NCBI GenBank assembly: GCA_023441625.1
Contig: JAEZOA010000109.1
Coordinates: forward strand, 1-23,223
Direction: 5' to 3'
From: Bacillota bacterium
GTDB taxonomy: Bacteria; Bacillota; Clostridia; Acetivibrionales; DSM-1351
DNA: 23,223 nucleotides
The position numbers and the translations under genes were made by a program. The stretch's first letter is position 1. Every line of letters starts with the position of its first letter. This document shows, one piece after another, positions 1 through 7,887 of the stretch. Below the pieces are notes generated by a model, which was not told the DNA's origin, ran no database searches, and saw only the letters and a program-made list of their open reading frames with translations.

Positions 1-15
1 ATTTTTAGAGAAACC

Positions 16-96
16 AAAAAGTGAAAAACATTGCGCACTTTTTTAAAATCAAACAAATCCTGTATGCCACTATTTCGAATGACTTACAGGATTTTT
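16..96 (+). terminator. Probable terminator(s) of an upstream plus-strand gene outside the window
   Basis: A perfect 10-bp inverted repeat lies at 55-64 and 85-94 (AAATCCTGTA / TACAGGATTT, 20-nt loop) and runs into TTTTT on the plus strand. A weaker A/T-rich inverted repeat at 16-23 and 36-43 ends in a T-run just before it. Both point to transcription arriving from the left edge. No gene is visible in 1-204. Confidence 0.5.
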
Positions 97-139
97 ACCT
101 TTCACAACTGTCAAACTCGGGATTATAGTATCAAGGAAG

Positions 140-183
140 AAAAAAAGTCAACTGTTTGCATAATCCTAATACAGCTGACTTTT
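140..183 (-). terminator. Rho-independent terminator of metY
   Basis: Read on the minus strand, a 12-bp stem (AAAGTCAGCTGT pairing with ACAGTTGACTTT, one G-U pair) begins about 20 nt after the metY stop codon. It is followed by seven T residues (A-run at 140-146 on the plus strand). Confidence 0.8.
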
Positions 184-204
184 AGCCTACCTATTAAAAT
201 TTAA

Positions 205-1485
205 TTATCTACTCTTTTCAAGAGCCTGGTCTATGTCGTAAATTAAGTCGTCAACATCTTCAATACCTATTGAAAGACGAATTGTATTTGGAGTAATACC
301 CGAATCTAAGAGCTCCTTCTCGGATAGCTGAGAGTGGGTGGTGCTTGCAGGATGTATAACTAGCGACTTGGCATCAGCAACATTTGCTAGCAAGGAGAAT
401 ATTTCAAGATTATCTATAAATTTCTTTGCGTTATCAATTCCACCCTTTATTTCAAAGGTAAATATAGAGCCAGCACCCTTTGGAACATATTTCTGTGCCA
501 GATCATAGTACTTATTCTCCTTTAGACTTGAATAATTTACACGTTCAACTAATGGATGGTTATTCAAATGTTCTGCTATTTTCTTGGCGTTACTTACATG
601 CTTTTCAACTCTTAATGACAAGGTCTCAAGACCCTGGATAAATAAAAATGAGTTAAAAGGACTTATCGCTGCTCCAGTATCTCGTAGAAGCTGAACTCTA
701 ACCTTTAATACAAAAGCCACCGCACCTAACTGCGAGTAAACGACGCCATGATAGCTTTCGTCTGGCTCTGTAAAACCTGGAAATCTCCCACTAGCAGCAT
801 AGTCAAATTTACCAGCGTCAATAATTACACCTCCAATAGAAGATCCGTGTCCTCCAATGAATTTTGTAGCGGAGTGAACAACTACATCAGCACCATATTC
901 AATCGGTCTTACAAGGTACGGTGTTCCAAAGGTGTTATCAATTATAAGAGGAACTCCGTGCTTGTGAGCGACATTTGCCACGGCCTCAATGTCAATAATA
1001 TTAGCATTGGGATTTCCTATTGATTCAATAAATACTGCTTTTGTTTTTTCTGTAATTGCTTCTTCAAAGTTTTTTATTTCGTCAGGATTAACAAACTTAG
1101 TTGTTATACCATACTTAGGCAATGTTACTGCAAATAAATTATAGGTGCCACCATATAGTGTATTAGCAGCTACAATTTCATCTCCGCTGCCAGCTATATT
1201 AAGTATCGAATACGTAATTGCTGCAGAGCCTGATGAAACAGCAAGTGCAGCAGTACCACCCTCCAATGCTGCAATTCTTTTTTCAAAAACATCGTTTGTT
1301 GGGTTCATAATTCTTGTATAAATATTACCAGAATCTCTGAGTCCAAATAAATCTGCCGCATGATCAGAATTTTTGAAAACATAGGAGGAAGTCTGGTAGA
1401 TTGGTACTGCTCTGGAACCCGTTGCTGAATCAACCTCTTGTCCTGCGTGTACCTGTAATGTATCAAAACTTAATTTTCTGCCCAT
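205..1485 (-). CDS. metY: O-acetylhomoserine sulfhydrylase (PLP-dependent Cys/Met metabolism enzyme)
   Basis: The 426-residue product has the full length expected for O-acetylhomoserine aminocarboxypropyltransferase, which makes L-homocysteine (or methionine) from O-acetylhomoserine and sulfide (or methanethiol) in the cytosol. The Cys/Met-metabolism fold is clear: YTRIMNPTN (about residues 56-64), an ALEGG followed by a SSGSAA phosphate-binding segment (about 73-89), DNTFGTPY (183-190), and the PLP lysine Lys208 in VVVHSATKFIGGHG. The C-terminal domain has the SLVIHPASTTHSQL substrate-binding stretch. The start ATG has AAGGGGG about 9 nt upstream. It is monocistronic, with its own promoter and terminator. 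No SAM riboswitch or T-box was seen in the leader. Length and sequence style favour MetY over cystathionine gamma-synthase or lyase, but substrate specificity is inferred. Confidence 0.93.
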   Translation of the reverse strand: MGRKLSFDTLQVHAGQEVDSATGSRAVPIYQTSSYVFKNSDHAADLFGLRDSGNIYTRIMNPTNDVFEKRIAALEGGTAALAVSSGSAAITYSILNIAGSGDEIVAANTLYGGTYNLFAVTLPKYGITTKFVNPDEIKNFEEAITEKTKAVFIESIGNPNANIIDIEAVANVAHKHGVPLIIDNTFGTPYLVRPIEYGADVVVHSATKFIGGHGSSIGGVIIDAGKFDYAASGRFPGFTEPDESYHGVVYSQLGAVAFVLKVRVQLLRDTGAAISPFNSFLFIQGLETLSLRVEKHVSNAKKIAEHLNNHPLVERVNYSSLKENKYYDLAQKYVPKGAGSIFTFEIKGGIDNAKKFIDNLEIFSLLANVADAKSLVIHPASTTHSQLSEKELLDSGITPNTIRLSIGIEDVDDLIYDIDQALEKSR

Positions 1486-1540
1486 ATTTATGGCCCCCTT
1501 TTATTTGTAGTTATCGTTTAGAATTTCATTTATTATATTC

Positions 1541-1569
1541 AATATACAACCAAATTTAATTTGTGTCAA
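1541..1569 (-). promoter_or_regulatory. metY promoter with a palindrome in the spacer
   Basis: On the minus strand a consensus -35 TTGACA (1564-1569) is separated by exactly 17 bp from TATATT (1541-1546). The spacer holds the 13-bp palindrome CAAATTAAATTTG (1551-1563), well placed to be an operator. The rest of 1486-1786 is AT-rich and contains only this promoter and the terminator at 1695-1745. Confidence 0.7.
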
Positions 1570-1694
1570 TAACTATTTTATTAAATTTTGTTTTTTTATT
1601 TTAAATTATTCTAACATTATATTTTCTATTTTGACTGTTTGTCCGAATTAATTGTATTTATAGTTTTTGGTTTTCAGACTGCATTGCTTTTTTT

Positions 1695-1745
1695 AATAAA
1701 AAAACAGCAGGGCTATGGATTAACCAAATAACCTCGCTGCTTTAT
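1695..1745 (-). terminator. Terminator at the end of the arabinose gene cluster
   Basis: Read on the minus strand, CAGCGAGG (1732-1739) pairs with CCCTGCTG (1705-1712), with one G-U and one mismatch, followed by seven T residues. It lies about 45 bp after the stop codon of the aldose 1-epimerase gene, with no other gene in between. Confidence 0.65.
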
Positions 1746-1786
1746 TTTTAAGCTATTTAACTTTGTAAATCCGCTTAACTATTTCT

Positions 1787-2731
1787 TTAGATTTTCTCAG
1801 TCACAAAGTGCATAAATCCCCTAAACGTAGAGTTTGCTTCTACAAATTTAAGTCCTGATATATCCTCCATCCCCTGATTGCATAAATTGTGCGCATCTGA
1901 AGCACAACTATGATTTTCCATGCAAAAAAACGGCTTGCCCTTTTGCGTATATATCACCATATTAGAGAAATCTTCACTGCTCCTTAAAGTTATTTTTAAA
2001 CCTGACTTTGAATATATAATATTTGCGGGCTCATTATTCTTGTTCCCTGCAAAAACAATTTCCGAATCCAAACTTCCTATTGCTACATAATTAGCAAGAT
2101 TGAACTCCTCATTTATAGCTGGCAACTCATCTGTTGGCGTAAGTTCTTCTGACCTTTTGCATGGCAACTCAAAAGGAGCCTTTATAAATGTCTTATCTTC
2201 ACCATCAATCTTAGAAAAATACGTATTGAGTCCTATGGCAAATGGAATCCTTTGTTCAGGTTCTTTGTTTACTATCTCATAATCAAAACGAACCCCCGAT
2301 TTATCAAGAGTATATTTAACATTTAATCTATGTCTAAATGGAAATGCTTCAAATAAATGATTCTTTTCCACAAAATCAATGTAGGCGCAAACTGATATAC
2401 TACCCTCAGTTTTACTAATTTCGATACCCTTAAATGGTTCATTGTGTAATAATTCATGAATAGTTACTAGATTTTCTTCTTTAACCTGAGGATACTCATT
2501 AAAAATTCTGTTTGTCGTCGGATAAAAAAGAGGGGTACCATAAAAACCTTCTCTAATTTTGTCGGAATCAAACTCAATTATTCTCAAATTATTTACAGTG
2601 TACTTACATAGATTCATACCATGACCGGGTAAAACCCATATTTCCTTTTTTTCATCATTCGCTTGGTCAATGTAGTACAGAGATATTATATCAAACCCTT
2701 TTCGTTCAAACTGCTTGTAATCGAAATGCAT
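1787..2731 (-). CDS. Aldose 1-epimerase (mutarotase) family protein with atypical catalytic position
   Basis: The 314-residue protein has the GalM/COG2017 fold signatures: GTPLFYPTTNRI (about 65-76), a strand pair around PFAIGLNTYF (163-172), and FFCMENHS (268-275) with the conserved glutamate Glu272. The family interconverts alpha and beta anomers of free sugars, and its place in the arabinose locus suggests an anomer of L-arabinose or a related aldose. The oddity is Asn169 where this subfamily normally has the catalytic His of a GLHPYF-type motif, so activity is uncertain. The ATG is preceded by AAAGGGGG. It is the last gene of the minus-strand cluster, separated from araD by 326 bp containing a long hairpin and a possible promoter of its own. 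No signal peptide is visible. Confidence 0.8.
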   Translation of the reverse strand: MHFDYKQFERKGFDIISLYYIDQANDEKKEIWVLPGHGMNLCKYTVNNLRIIEFDSDKIREGFYGTPLFYPTTNRIFNEYPQVKEENLVTIHELLHNEPFKGIEISKTEGSISVCAYIDFVEKNHLFEAFPFRHRLNVKYTLDKSGVRFDYEIVNKEPEQRIPFAIGLNTYFSKIDGEDKTFIKAPFELPCKRSEELTPTDELPAINEEFNLANYVAIGSLDSEIVFAGNKNNEPANIIYSKSGLKITLRSSEDFSNMVIYTQKGKPFFCMENHSCASDAHNLCNQGMEDISGLKFVEANSTFRGFMHFVTEKI

Positions 2732-2783
2732 AATAGTATCCCCCTTTAATTTTTTAGACTAAAGTTACGCTACCAATAATGTA

Positions 2784-2812
2784 ATTTTATTCCATTTAGG
2801 ATAAAAAAACAA
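2784..2812 (-). promoter_or_regulatory. Possible promoter for the aldose 1-epimerase gene
   Basis: On the minus strand TTGTTT (2807-2812) and TAAAAT (2784-2789) are spaced 17 bp apart, about 55 bp upstream of the start codon. No AraR-like palindrome was found beside it. The remainder of the 2732-3057 gap is AT-rich and otherwise contains only the inverted repeat at 2981-3031. Confidence 0.4.
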
Positions 2813-2980
2813 TAGGCATATTTTTCTGTAGCAATATTACTATATGTATTAATTTAATTATCAATTCATTTTTTGTATTATCCTTCTTAAACATATTTTT
2901 TAAGACTCGTTGGAGAAGGATTAACTATTACGGAAGCAAATCAATTCTGAGAAAGAATACTTAATTAAGCTCCTAAATCA

Positions 2981-3031
2981 ATACGCACCTCCGATGTTAG
3001 ATATATTTTGTCTAACATTGGAGGTGCGTAT
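2981..3031. repeat. 21-bp inverted repeat (long stable hairpin) between araD and the epimerase gene
   Basis: The arms 2981-3001 and 3011-3031 match over 21 bp with a single difference (G-U on the plus strand, A-C on the minus strand) around a 9-nt loop. The stem starts ATACGCACCTCC. Neither side has a T-run, so it is not a standard terminator. A shorter outer pairing (AGCTC 2968-2972 with GAGCT 3041-3045) could extend it. It may be an mRNA processing or stability hairpin, a T-run-less terminator, or a small mobile remnant. Confidence 0.8.
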
Positions 3032-3057
3032 CAAAATTAAGAGCTGCTTATCCTTTT

Positions 3058-3753
3058 TTATCTTTGACCATAGTAAGCATCTGAGCCATGCTTTCTCATA
3101 AAATGCTTATCCAGCAAATATTGATTAACATCATTATTGGCACCACCTGATAATACATGTGTATTAAGTGCCATTTTGGCCACCTCTTCCAAAACCACTG
3201 CATTATGCACTGCTTCATGAGGATCTTTGCCCCAGCTAAATGGTGCATGGTCTTCAACAAGAACCCCAGGAATATATACTGGGTTCAATTCTTTGAAGGT
3301 CTCTACAATAACAATCCCAGTATTTTTTTCATACTCGCCTTCAATTTCTTCCTGTGAAAGCCTTCTTGTACAAGGAATCTGTCCATAGAAATAGTCTGCA
3401 TGGGTGGTTCCCATAGGGCGAATAGGGCGACCAGCCTGAGCCCAGCTTGTTGCCCAAGAGGAATGGGTATGTACAATTCCACCAACTTCTTTAAACGCAT
3501 TATAAAGCACAATATGTGTCGGTGTATCAGAGGAAGGTCTTAGTGAACCTTCTACTTGCTTACCCTCTAAATCTATAACTACCAAATCCTCGATTTTGAG
3601 CTGATCGTAAGGAACACCGCTTGGCTTGATTACCATCAAGCCCTTATCCCTATCCACACCACTAACATTTCCCCAGGTAAATGTCACCAAACCATACTTA
3701 GGTAAATCTAAATTTGCTTGTAATACTTCTTCTTTTAGCGATTTAAGAAACAT
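3058..3753 (-). CDS. araD: L-ribulose-5-phosphate 4-epimerase
   Basis: This 231-residue class II aldolase-family enzyme converts L-ribulose-5-phosphate to D-xylulose-5-phosphate, the last arabinose-specific step, feeding the pentose phosphate pathway. Visible residues follow the E. coli AraD pattern closely: Asp76 in SSDTPTH, the zinc ligands His95 and His97 in VHTHSSWA, His169 in EDHAPF, and a C-terminal Tyr in DAYYGQ. Length is standard. The start ATG is preceded by AAGAGGT. It lies 29 bp downstream of the nucleoside hydrolase gene on the same strand, so the two are very likely co-transcribed with araK. Confidence 0.96.
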   Translation of the reverse strand: MFLKSLKEEVLQANLDLPKYGLVTFTWGNVSGVDRDKGLMVIKPSGVPYDQLKIEDLVVIDLEGKQVEGSLRPSSDTPTHIVLYNAFKEVGGIVHTHSSWATSWAQAGRPIRPMGTTHADYFYGQIPCTRRLSQEEIEGEYEKNTGIVIVETFKELNPVYIPGVLVEDHAPFSWGKDPHEAVHNAVVLEEVAKMALNTHVLSGGANNDVNQYLLDKHFMRKHGSDAYYGQR

Positions 3754-3782
3754 ATTTATACCTCTTTAAAGTTAATCTAGCC

Positions 3783-4697
3783 TTACTTTGCGAGCTTTGT
3801 AAAAAGATCTCCAAACAAAGCATCTCTTTTGATATGATAAACATATTTGATAAGGTGTCTGTCTTTATCAAAAGAGTATGTATTGTCATATTCAGGTACA
3901 GGACTAGGTTCAAAACATTCAAGCATATAGTCGCCCTCCAAGAGCCACGCTACAGCTGTAACATCCCATATAACCCTTGTCCAAAATTCTCCTCCATTGC
4001 ATCTTTTTGCTTCCGCTATCGTTGCATCCACAAGATAATCGCACAGCTTGTTTTTTCCACGCAGCCAGAATTCAAGTTCTGGTCCTCCAGTAGTGAAAGC
4101 AGAAACAACTCCCCTACATGGTAGCTGCACTAACGGAACACCACATCCAAAAACAATTCTCGCACCCGCAATATCTTGGTATAAGTTAAACTCTTTATTA
4201 TCCTTCCAGTGATGAGCGTTTCCACCAAGCCATATCAGCACAATTCTATCCTTTATTTCTGGTTTTATAAGTAATGCAGATGCCACATTTGTGATGGCTC
4301 CGACTGCAATAACGTAAAGAGGATTTGCCTCACTGTACTCCATTGCACGATTAACAAGATCTCTTGCAGCAGCAGATTGTACAGGTGTATTCTCGTCAGG
4401 CATAAATGTTTCAGAACCTTTATACACAAGCTTTTTAAGCTCATCACATTCCATCAAGGACAGAATATTCATTATCTCTTGAAAGCTTTTCTCCATCCCC
4501 TCCGCTGGGCCTGAACTCTTATCATTGAAAAACGGTGCTGCATAAATGGCTTTTACGTTGAGCCTTTCAGGATTCTTAATAAGATAGGCCAATGCATACT
4601 GATCATCTATTTCGTTATATGCATCTGTATCGAATACGACATCAACTATGCCTTTGGGTTTTTGTAATCGCTGCATTATCCTCTTATTATCAAACAT
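3783..4697 (-). CDS. Nucleoside hydrolase (IUNH family) inside the arabinose operon
   Basis: The 304-residue protein carries the N-terminal calcium-binding aspartate cluster of inosine-uridine nucleoside N-ribohydrolases in the variant form DTDAYNEIDDQYAL (Asp23, Asp25, Asp31, Asp32). It also has an AVGAITNVASALL segment near residue 131 and a WLGGNAHHW segment near residue 156. The family hydrolyses N-glycosidic bonds of ribonucleosides to free sugar and base. It is cytosolic with no signal peptide. It sits 19 bp after araK and 29 bp before araD, so it is almost certainly in one transcript with them. Why a nucleoside hydrolase belongs to an arabinose operon is not established; an arabinosyl or other pentosyl N-glycoside substrate is a guess. 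The RBS is AAGGTG. Confidence 0.88.
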   Translation of the reverse strand: MFDNKRIMQRLQKPKGIVDVVFDTDAYNEIDDQYALAYLIKNPERLNVKAIYAAPFFNDKSSGPAEGMEKSFQEIMNILSLMECDELKKLVYKGSETFMPDENTPVQSAAARDLVNRAMEYSEANPLYVIAVGAITNVASALLIKPEIKDRIVLIWLGGNAHHWKDNKEFNLYQDIAGARIVFGCGVPLVQLPCRGVVSAFTTGGPELEFWLRGKNKLCDYLVDATIAEAKRCNGGEFWTRVIWDVTAVAWLLEGDYMLECFEPSPVPEYDNTYSFDKDRHLIKYVYHIKRDALFGDLFTKLAK

Positions 4698-4716
4698 AAC
4701 ACCTTGTCTCCTTATC

Positions 4717-6324
4717 TTATCTCAAATTATCCACCGCAGCTCTTTCAACAGCTAATCCCTTATTATATCTTTTCATAAATTCGTTAAAACCTGCAACATC
4801 TGATGGATCAGGAGCAATTGAATTTCCCTGCTTTTCTACAAAAACCTTATCTTTGAGAAAAGCCTCCAGAGACTCGTTATCAGCACGATTGACCATATAG
4901 GCTGCCAGTACTGCAATCCCCCAGGCTCCTCCTTCTCCAGCAGTTTTCATAATAGACACAGGAACATTAAAGGCAGCCGCCATAATCTTCTGCCCCACTT
5001 CCTTTGTCTTGAAAAAGCCTCCATGCCCCAAGATTTCATCTACCTGAACCGACTCTTTTTCTAAAAGAATATCGAGGCCGGTTTTTAGAGCTCCTAGTGA
5101 CGTAAATAAATTGACTCTCATAAAATTAGCCAGATTGAAGTTACAGCCTGATGAACGCACAAACATTGGGCGTCCTTCTTCAAAATGGGTAATATGCTCA
5201 CCTGAAACATAACCATAGGATAACAAGCCTCCACCGTCAGGATCTCCTTGGAGTGCCATGCTAAGTAAAGTGTCATAGAGCATAGGTTTTGGAATATCCA
5301 TGCCCAATGCTTTAGTAACCTCGAGGAACAAGCCCATCCAAGCATCGTAATCTGATGTGCAATTGTTGGAATGTACCATAGCTACCAGTTCACCATCTGG
5401 TGTAGTTACTAAATCAATCTCTGAATATGTCCTAGACAATTCCTTTTCCAGTACAATCATGGCAAATACTGACGTTCCAGCCGAAACATTTCCAGTACGG
5501 ACTGATACGCTATTAGTAGCTACCATACCAGTCCCTGCATCACCCTCGGGAGGACAAAGGGGAATTCCCGGTTTTAGCTGACCAGTGATATCAAGGAGCT
5601 GTGCTCCTGCTTCTGTTAATTCACCAGCCTTTGTACCGGCCACTAAAACCTCTGGCAGGATGTCTTCCAAATGCCACGGAAGATTTAGCGGACTTATCAG
5701 TTCATTAAACTGCCCAATCATTTGACAATTAAAATCTTTAGTCTTCAAGTCAATGGGAAAAACACCTGATGCCTCTCCAATTCCCAGAACCTTATGCCCA
5801 GTTAATTTCCAATGTATATAGCCCGCCAATGTTGTCATATAGCTTATGTCAGATAAATGTTCCTCTTGATTAAGAATGGCTTGATAAAGATGAGAACAAC
5901 TCCACCTTTGTGGGATAGGATAGTTAAATAGCTTGGTCAGGGCTTCAGACGCCTGTCCAGTTATATTGTTACGCCAAGTACGAAAAGGTGTTAAAAGCTT
6001 TTCATCCTTATTAAAAACAAGATAACCATGCATCATACCACTGATTCCGATTGATCCCGTAGTTTCAATTTTTACTCCATATTTTTCTTTGATACTGCTA
6101 GTCATACTTTGGTAACTGCTCTGTACTCCCTTCCAAACCTCCTCCAAGCTATAAGTCCAAAGGTTGTTGACATAACTATTTTCCCAGTCATGATTTCCTG
6201 ATGCAATAGGCGTATTATCTATACCGATTAGGACCGTTTTGATACGTGTCGATCCCAATTCAATCCCTATCGCTGTTTGACCGTTAATAATGGCATTTCT
6301 AACATCATTAAATTCAACACTCAT
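4717..6324 (-). CDS. araK: FGGY-family L-ribulokinase (AraK-type)
   Basis: The 535-residue sugar kinase has the FGGY two-domain layout. The N-terminal phosphate-binding strand pair is TAIGIELGSTRIKTVLIG (about 17-34), GDAGTG near 261-266 contains the likely catalytic base Asp262, and the C-terminal ATPase domain has GHGGFFKTKEVGQ and AGEGGAWGIAVLAA. It would phosphorylate L-ribulose made by AraA to the substrate of AraD. It does not look like the E. coli AraB sequence; it resembles the non-orthologous ribulokinase known from Clostridium acetobutylicum (named AraK), which I recall from the literature rather than from a search. The RBS GGAGGAG is strong. It is the first gene of an araK - nucleoside hydrolase - araD run, with araR upstream on the same strand. 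A xylulokinase-like specificity cannot be excluded. Confidence 0.85.
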   Translation of the reverse strand: MSVEFNDVRNAIINGQTAIGIELGSTRIKTVLIGIDNTPIASGNHDWENSYVNNLWTYSLEEVWKGVQSSYQSMTSSIKEKYGVKIETTGSIGISGMMHGYLVFNKDEKLLTPFRTWRNNITGQASEALTKLFNYPIPQRWSCSHLYQAILNQEEHLSDISYMTTLAGYIHWKLTGHKVLGIGEASGVFPIDLKTKDFNCQMIGQFNELISPLNLPWHLEDILPEVLVAGTKAGELTEAGAQLLDITGQLKPGIPLCPPEGDAGTGMVATNSVSVRTGNVSAGTSVFAMIVLEKELSRTYSEIDLVTTPDGELVAMVHSNNCTSDYDAWMGLFLEVTKALGMDIPKPMLYDTLLSMALQGDPDGGGLLSYGYVSGEHITHFEEGRPMFVRSSGCNFNLANFMRVNLFTSLGALKTGLDILLEKESVQVDEILGHGGFFKTKEVGQKIMAAAFNVPVSIMKTAGEGGAWGIAVLAAYMVNRADNESLEAFLKDKVFVEKQGNSIAPDPSDVAGFNEFMKRYNKGLAVERAAVDNLR

Positions 6325-6440
6325 AAATTTTCTCCTCCAACGTAGTTTAAAATATTAATATAATTGTGATAAGCATAGTTCTTGGCTTCAGGTATTTGCG
6401 GCAGTAAACATCGGATAAAGGTTGAAAAAACTAATATAAT

Positions 6441-6508
6441 AAAAAAAGGGGACCGAGTCCATGCCAGTACATTAATGAAGTTTTGTGCCAAATGCGGGGC
6501 ACGGGCAT
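6441..6508 (-). terminator. Structured terminator-like segment between araR and araK
   Basis: On the minus strand three short stems follow the araR stop: an outer ATGCC/GGCAT (6504-6508 with 6461-6465) enclosing GTGCC/GGCAC (6498-6502 with 6485-6489), then GGAC/GTCC (6457-6460 with 6450-6453), ending in CC and seven T residues (6441-6447). The final stem is only 4 bp, so termination may be partial. ATGCCAGTACAT (6461-6472) matches 9 of 12 positions of the araA operator and could be a weak AraR site. No convincing promoter was found for araK in 6325-6522. Confidence 0.4.
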
Positions 6509-6522
6509 AATTATGACCTAGT

Positions 6523-7635
6523 TCAACAAATAGTATTTCTTTTTTTACAGGAGTCTCTAATAATTAATTCAGGTTCAATTATCTTTATAATAGAGGTTTT
6601 TGCATATTCTGGGTTATCAAGCATATCAAGTAAAGTCTGAGCTGCCATTTTGCCCAGCTTCTCTTTAGGATGGCTTACAGATGTCAGCTTTGTTGGACAA
6701 CTAGTGGCAAAATACGAATCATCAAAACCCGTTAATGAGATATCCTCTGGTATTGACACTCCCAATACAGAAAGCTTTTCATACAAATCATATGCAATCT
6801 GGTCATTATAGCAGACAATAGCATCTATTTTCTTTCCATTTCTGAGCATTCCAGCAATTGCTGAAAAAGGCTTTGTCTTCCGATCCTCAGTATGGAACCA
6901 TACCACATTGTCAGGATTGTATTGCATACCGAAGTCTGCCAGCGCCTTAGCATATCCCTTATGCCTTTCTATTCCTTGAGCATCATCAGCTTTAAAAACT
7001 CCGATAATATTTCTATGACCTAAATCAACCAGATATTTAACAGCAAGATACATACCCTTTGAATCATTAATAACTATCTGTGGCTTATTTTCTAGTTGTT
7101 GGTAAACTCCATGTATAAATATATATGGTATATTATTCTCATCTAAAGCGTTATATAACTTTATGTTATTAGAAAACAAGGCACTTTTTGTGGGTTCAAT
7201 AATTAAACCCTCCAAGTCTTTACCAAGAATCTCACCAAGGTATACAGCTTCCTTTTCCACGTCATTATCAGTGTTCTTAAGCATTATACTGTAGCCCTTT
7301 TCTGATAATACAGAATCTATACCCTGAATTACCCGCGGAAAAATGTATTCTGAAATATAAGTAGTCATCACTCCTATATTCTTGGAATTCACTCTACTAA
7401 TACTTCTATCTCTACAAAAGGTCCCTTTCCCATGTTCAGTATAAAGATACCCTTCATTGACAAGCATAGATATAGCTTTCCTAACAGTGTGCCTGCTTAA
7501 TGATAGCTTCTGTGCCAAAGTATTTTCAGGTGGAATCTGATCACCAGGTTTTATTCTCCCCATATTAATCTCATTCCTTAAATATTCCATTAACTTGGCA
7601 TATTTGGTTTTGTTTACTCCCTCTTGCTGCATCAT
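6523..7635 (-). CDS. araR: Arabinose repressor (GntR-type HTH fused to LacI-type sugar sensor)
   Basis: The 370-residue regulator begins with a GntR winged helix-turn-helix (about 13-75: IKPGDQIPPENTLAQKL, then SRHTVRKAISMLVNEG and a wing HGKGTFC). It continues with a LacI/periplasmic-binding-like sensor (about 86-365) that includes NIGVMTTYI, VKYLVDLGHRNI and SLTGFDDSYFA. This is the AraR architecture of Firmicutes: it binds operators without sugar and releases them on binding L-arabinose. It lies divergent from araA and upstream of araK-araD. An AraR-like palindrome lies between its own promoter and start, implying autoregulation. Two adjacent ATG codons are available; the second (7632) has better spacing (6 nt) from GGAG than the first (3 nt). 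Confidence 0.93.
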   Translation of the reverse strand: MMQQEGVNKTKYAKLMEYLRNEINMGRIKPGDQIPPENTLAQKLSLSRHTVRKAISMLVNEGYLYTEHGKGTFCRDRSISRVNSKNIGVMTTYISEYIFPRVIQGIDSVLSEKGYSIMLKNTDNDVEKEAVYLGEILGKDLEGLIIEPTKSALFSNNIKLYNALDENNIPYIFIHGVYQQLENKPQIVINDSKGMYLAVKYLVDLGHRNIIGVFKADDAQGIERHKGYAKALADFGMQYNPDNVVWFHTEDRKTKPFSAIAGMLRNGKKIDAIVCYNDQIAYDLYEKLSVLGVSIPEDISLTGFDDSYFATSCPTKLTSVSHPKEKLGKMAAQTLLDMLDNPEYAKTSIIKIIEPELIIRDSCKKRNTIC

Positions 7636-7655
7636 TTACTCCTGTAATTTATAAC

Positions 7656-7667
7656 TTGTACATACAA
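7656..7667 (-). promoter_or_regulatory. Putative AraR operator in the araR leader
   Basis: On the minus strand the site reads TTGTATGTACAA: matching 5-bp arms around a 2-bp centre, close to the known Bacillus AraR consensus ATTTGTACGTACAAAT. It lies just downstream of the araR -10 box and upstream of the RBS, where bound repressor would block transcription. Confidence 0.65.
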
Positions 7668-7678
7668 TCTCTAGCCAA

Positions 7679-7707
7679 ATTATATAGCAATAGAAATACA
7701 TTTTCAA
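7679..7707 (-). promoter_or_regulatory. araR promoter
   Basis: On the minus strand, -35 TTGAAA (7702-7707) and -10 TATAAT (7679-7684) are spaced exactly 17 bp apart, about 45 bp upstream of the araR start. Confidence 0.7.
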
Positions 7708-7887
7708 TACTATTTCAAATTATCGTCTAGTTTTCATATATAAGAATCTACCTTCTTTAGGTCGTATATTCCTTATATTTTATAGTGTAAACTTCAAATT
7801 TTTACCTATTTTTATATATATAAATAACATTCATATTATGATAAAAATAATTGCTTTTTTATTATAAATAATATAAAATTTATTTGT

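Noticed and set aside
748..1023. Plus-strand ORF of 91 residues opposite metY
   Set aside because: Antisense to a strongly conserved enzyme gene, low-complexity composition, no RBS or family resemblance.
1486..1786. SAM riboswitch or T-box leader for metY
   Set aside because: No conserved S-box core or T-box sequence could be found; the promoter is only about 55 bp from the start codon, leaving too little leader.
2963..3041. Target-site duplication (AATTAAG) around the 21-bp hairpin
   Set aside because: The copies at 2963-2969 and 3035-3041 are not adjacent to the hairpin arms (11 and 3 bp away) and are low-complexity, so mobility is not supported.
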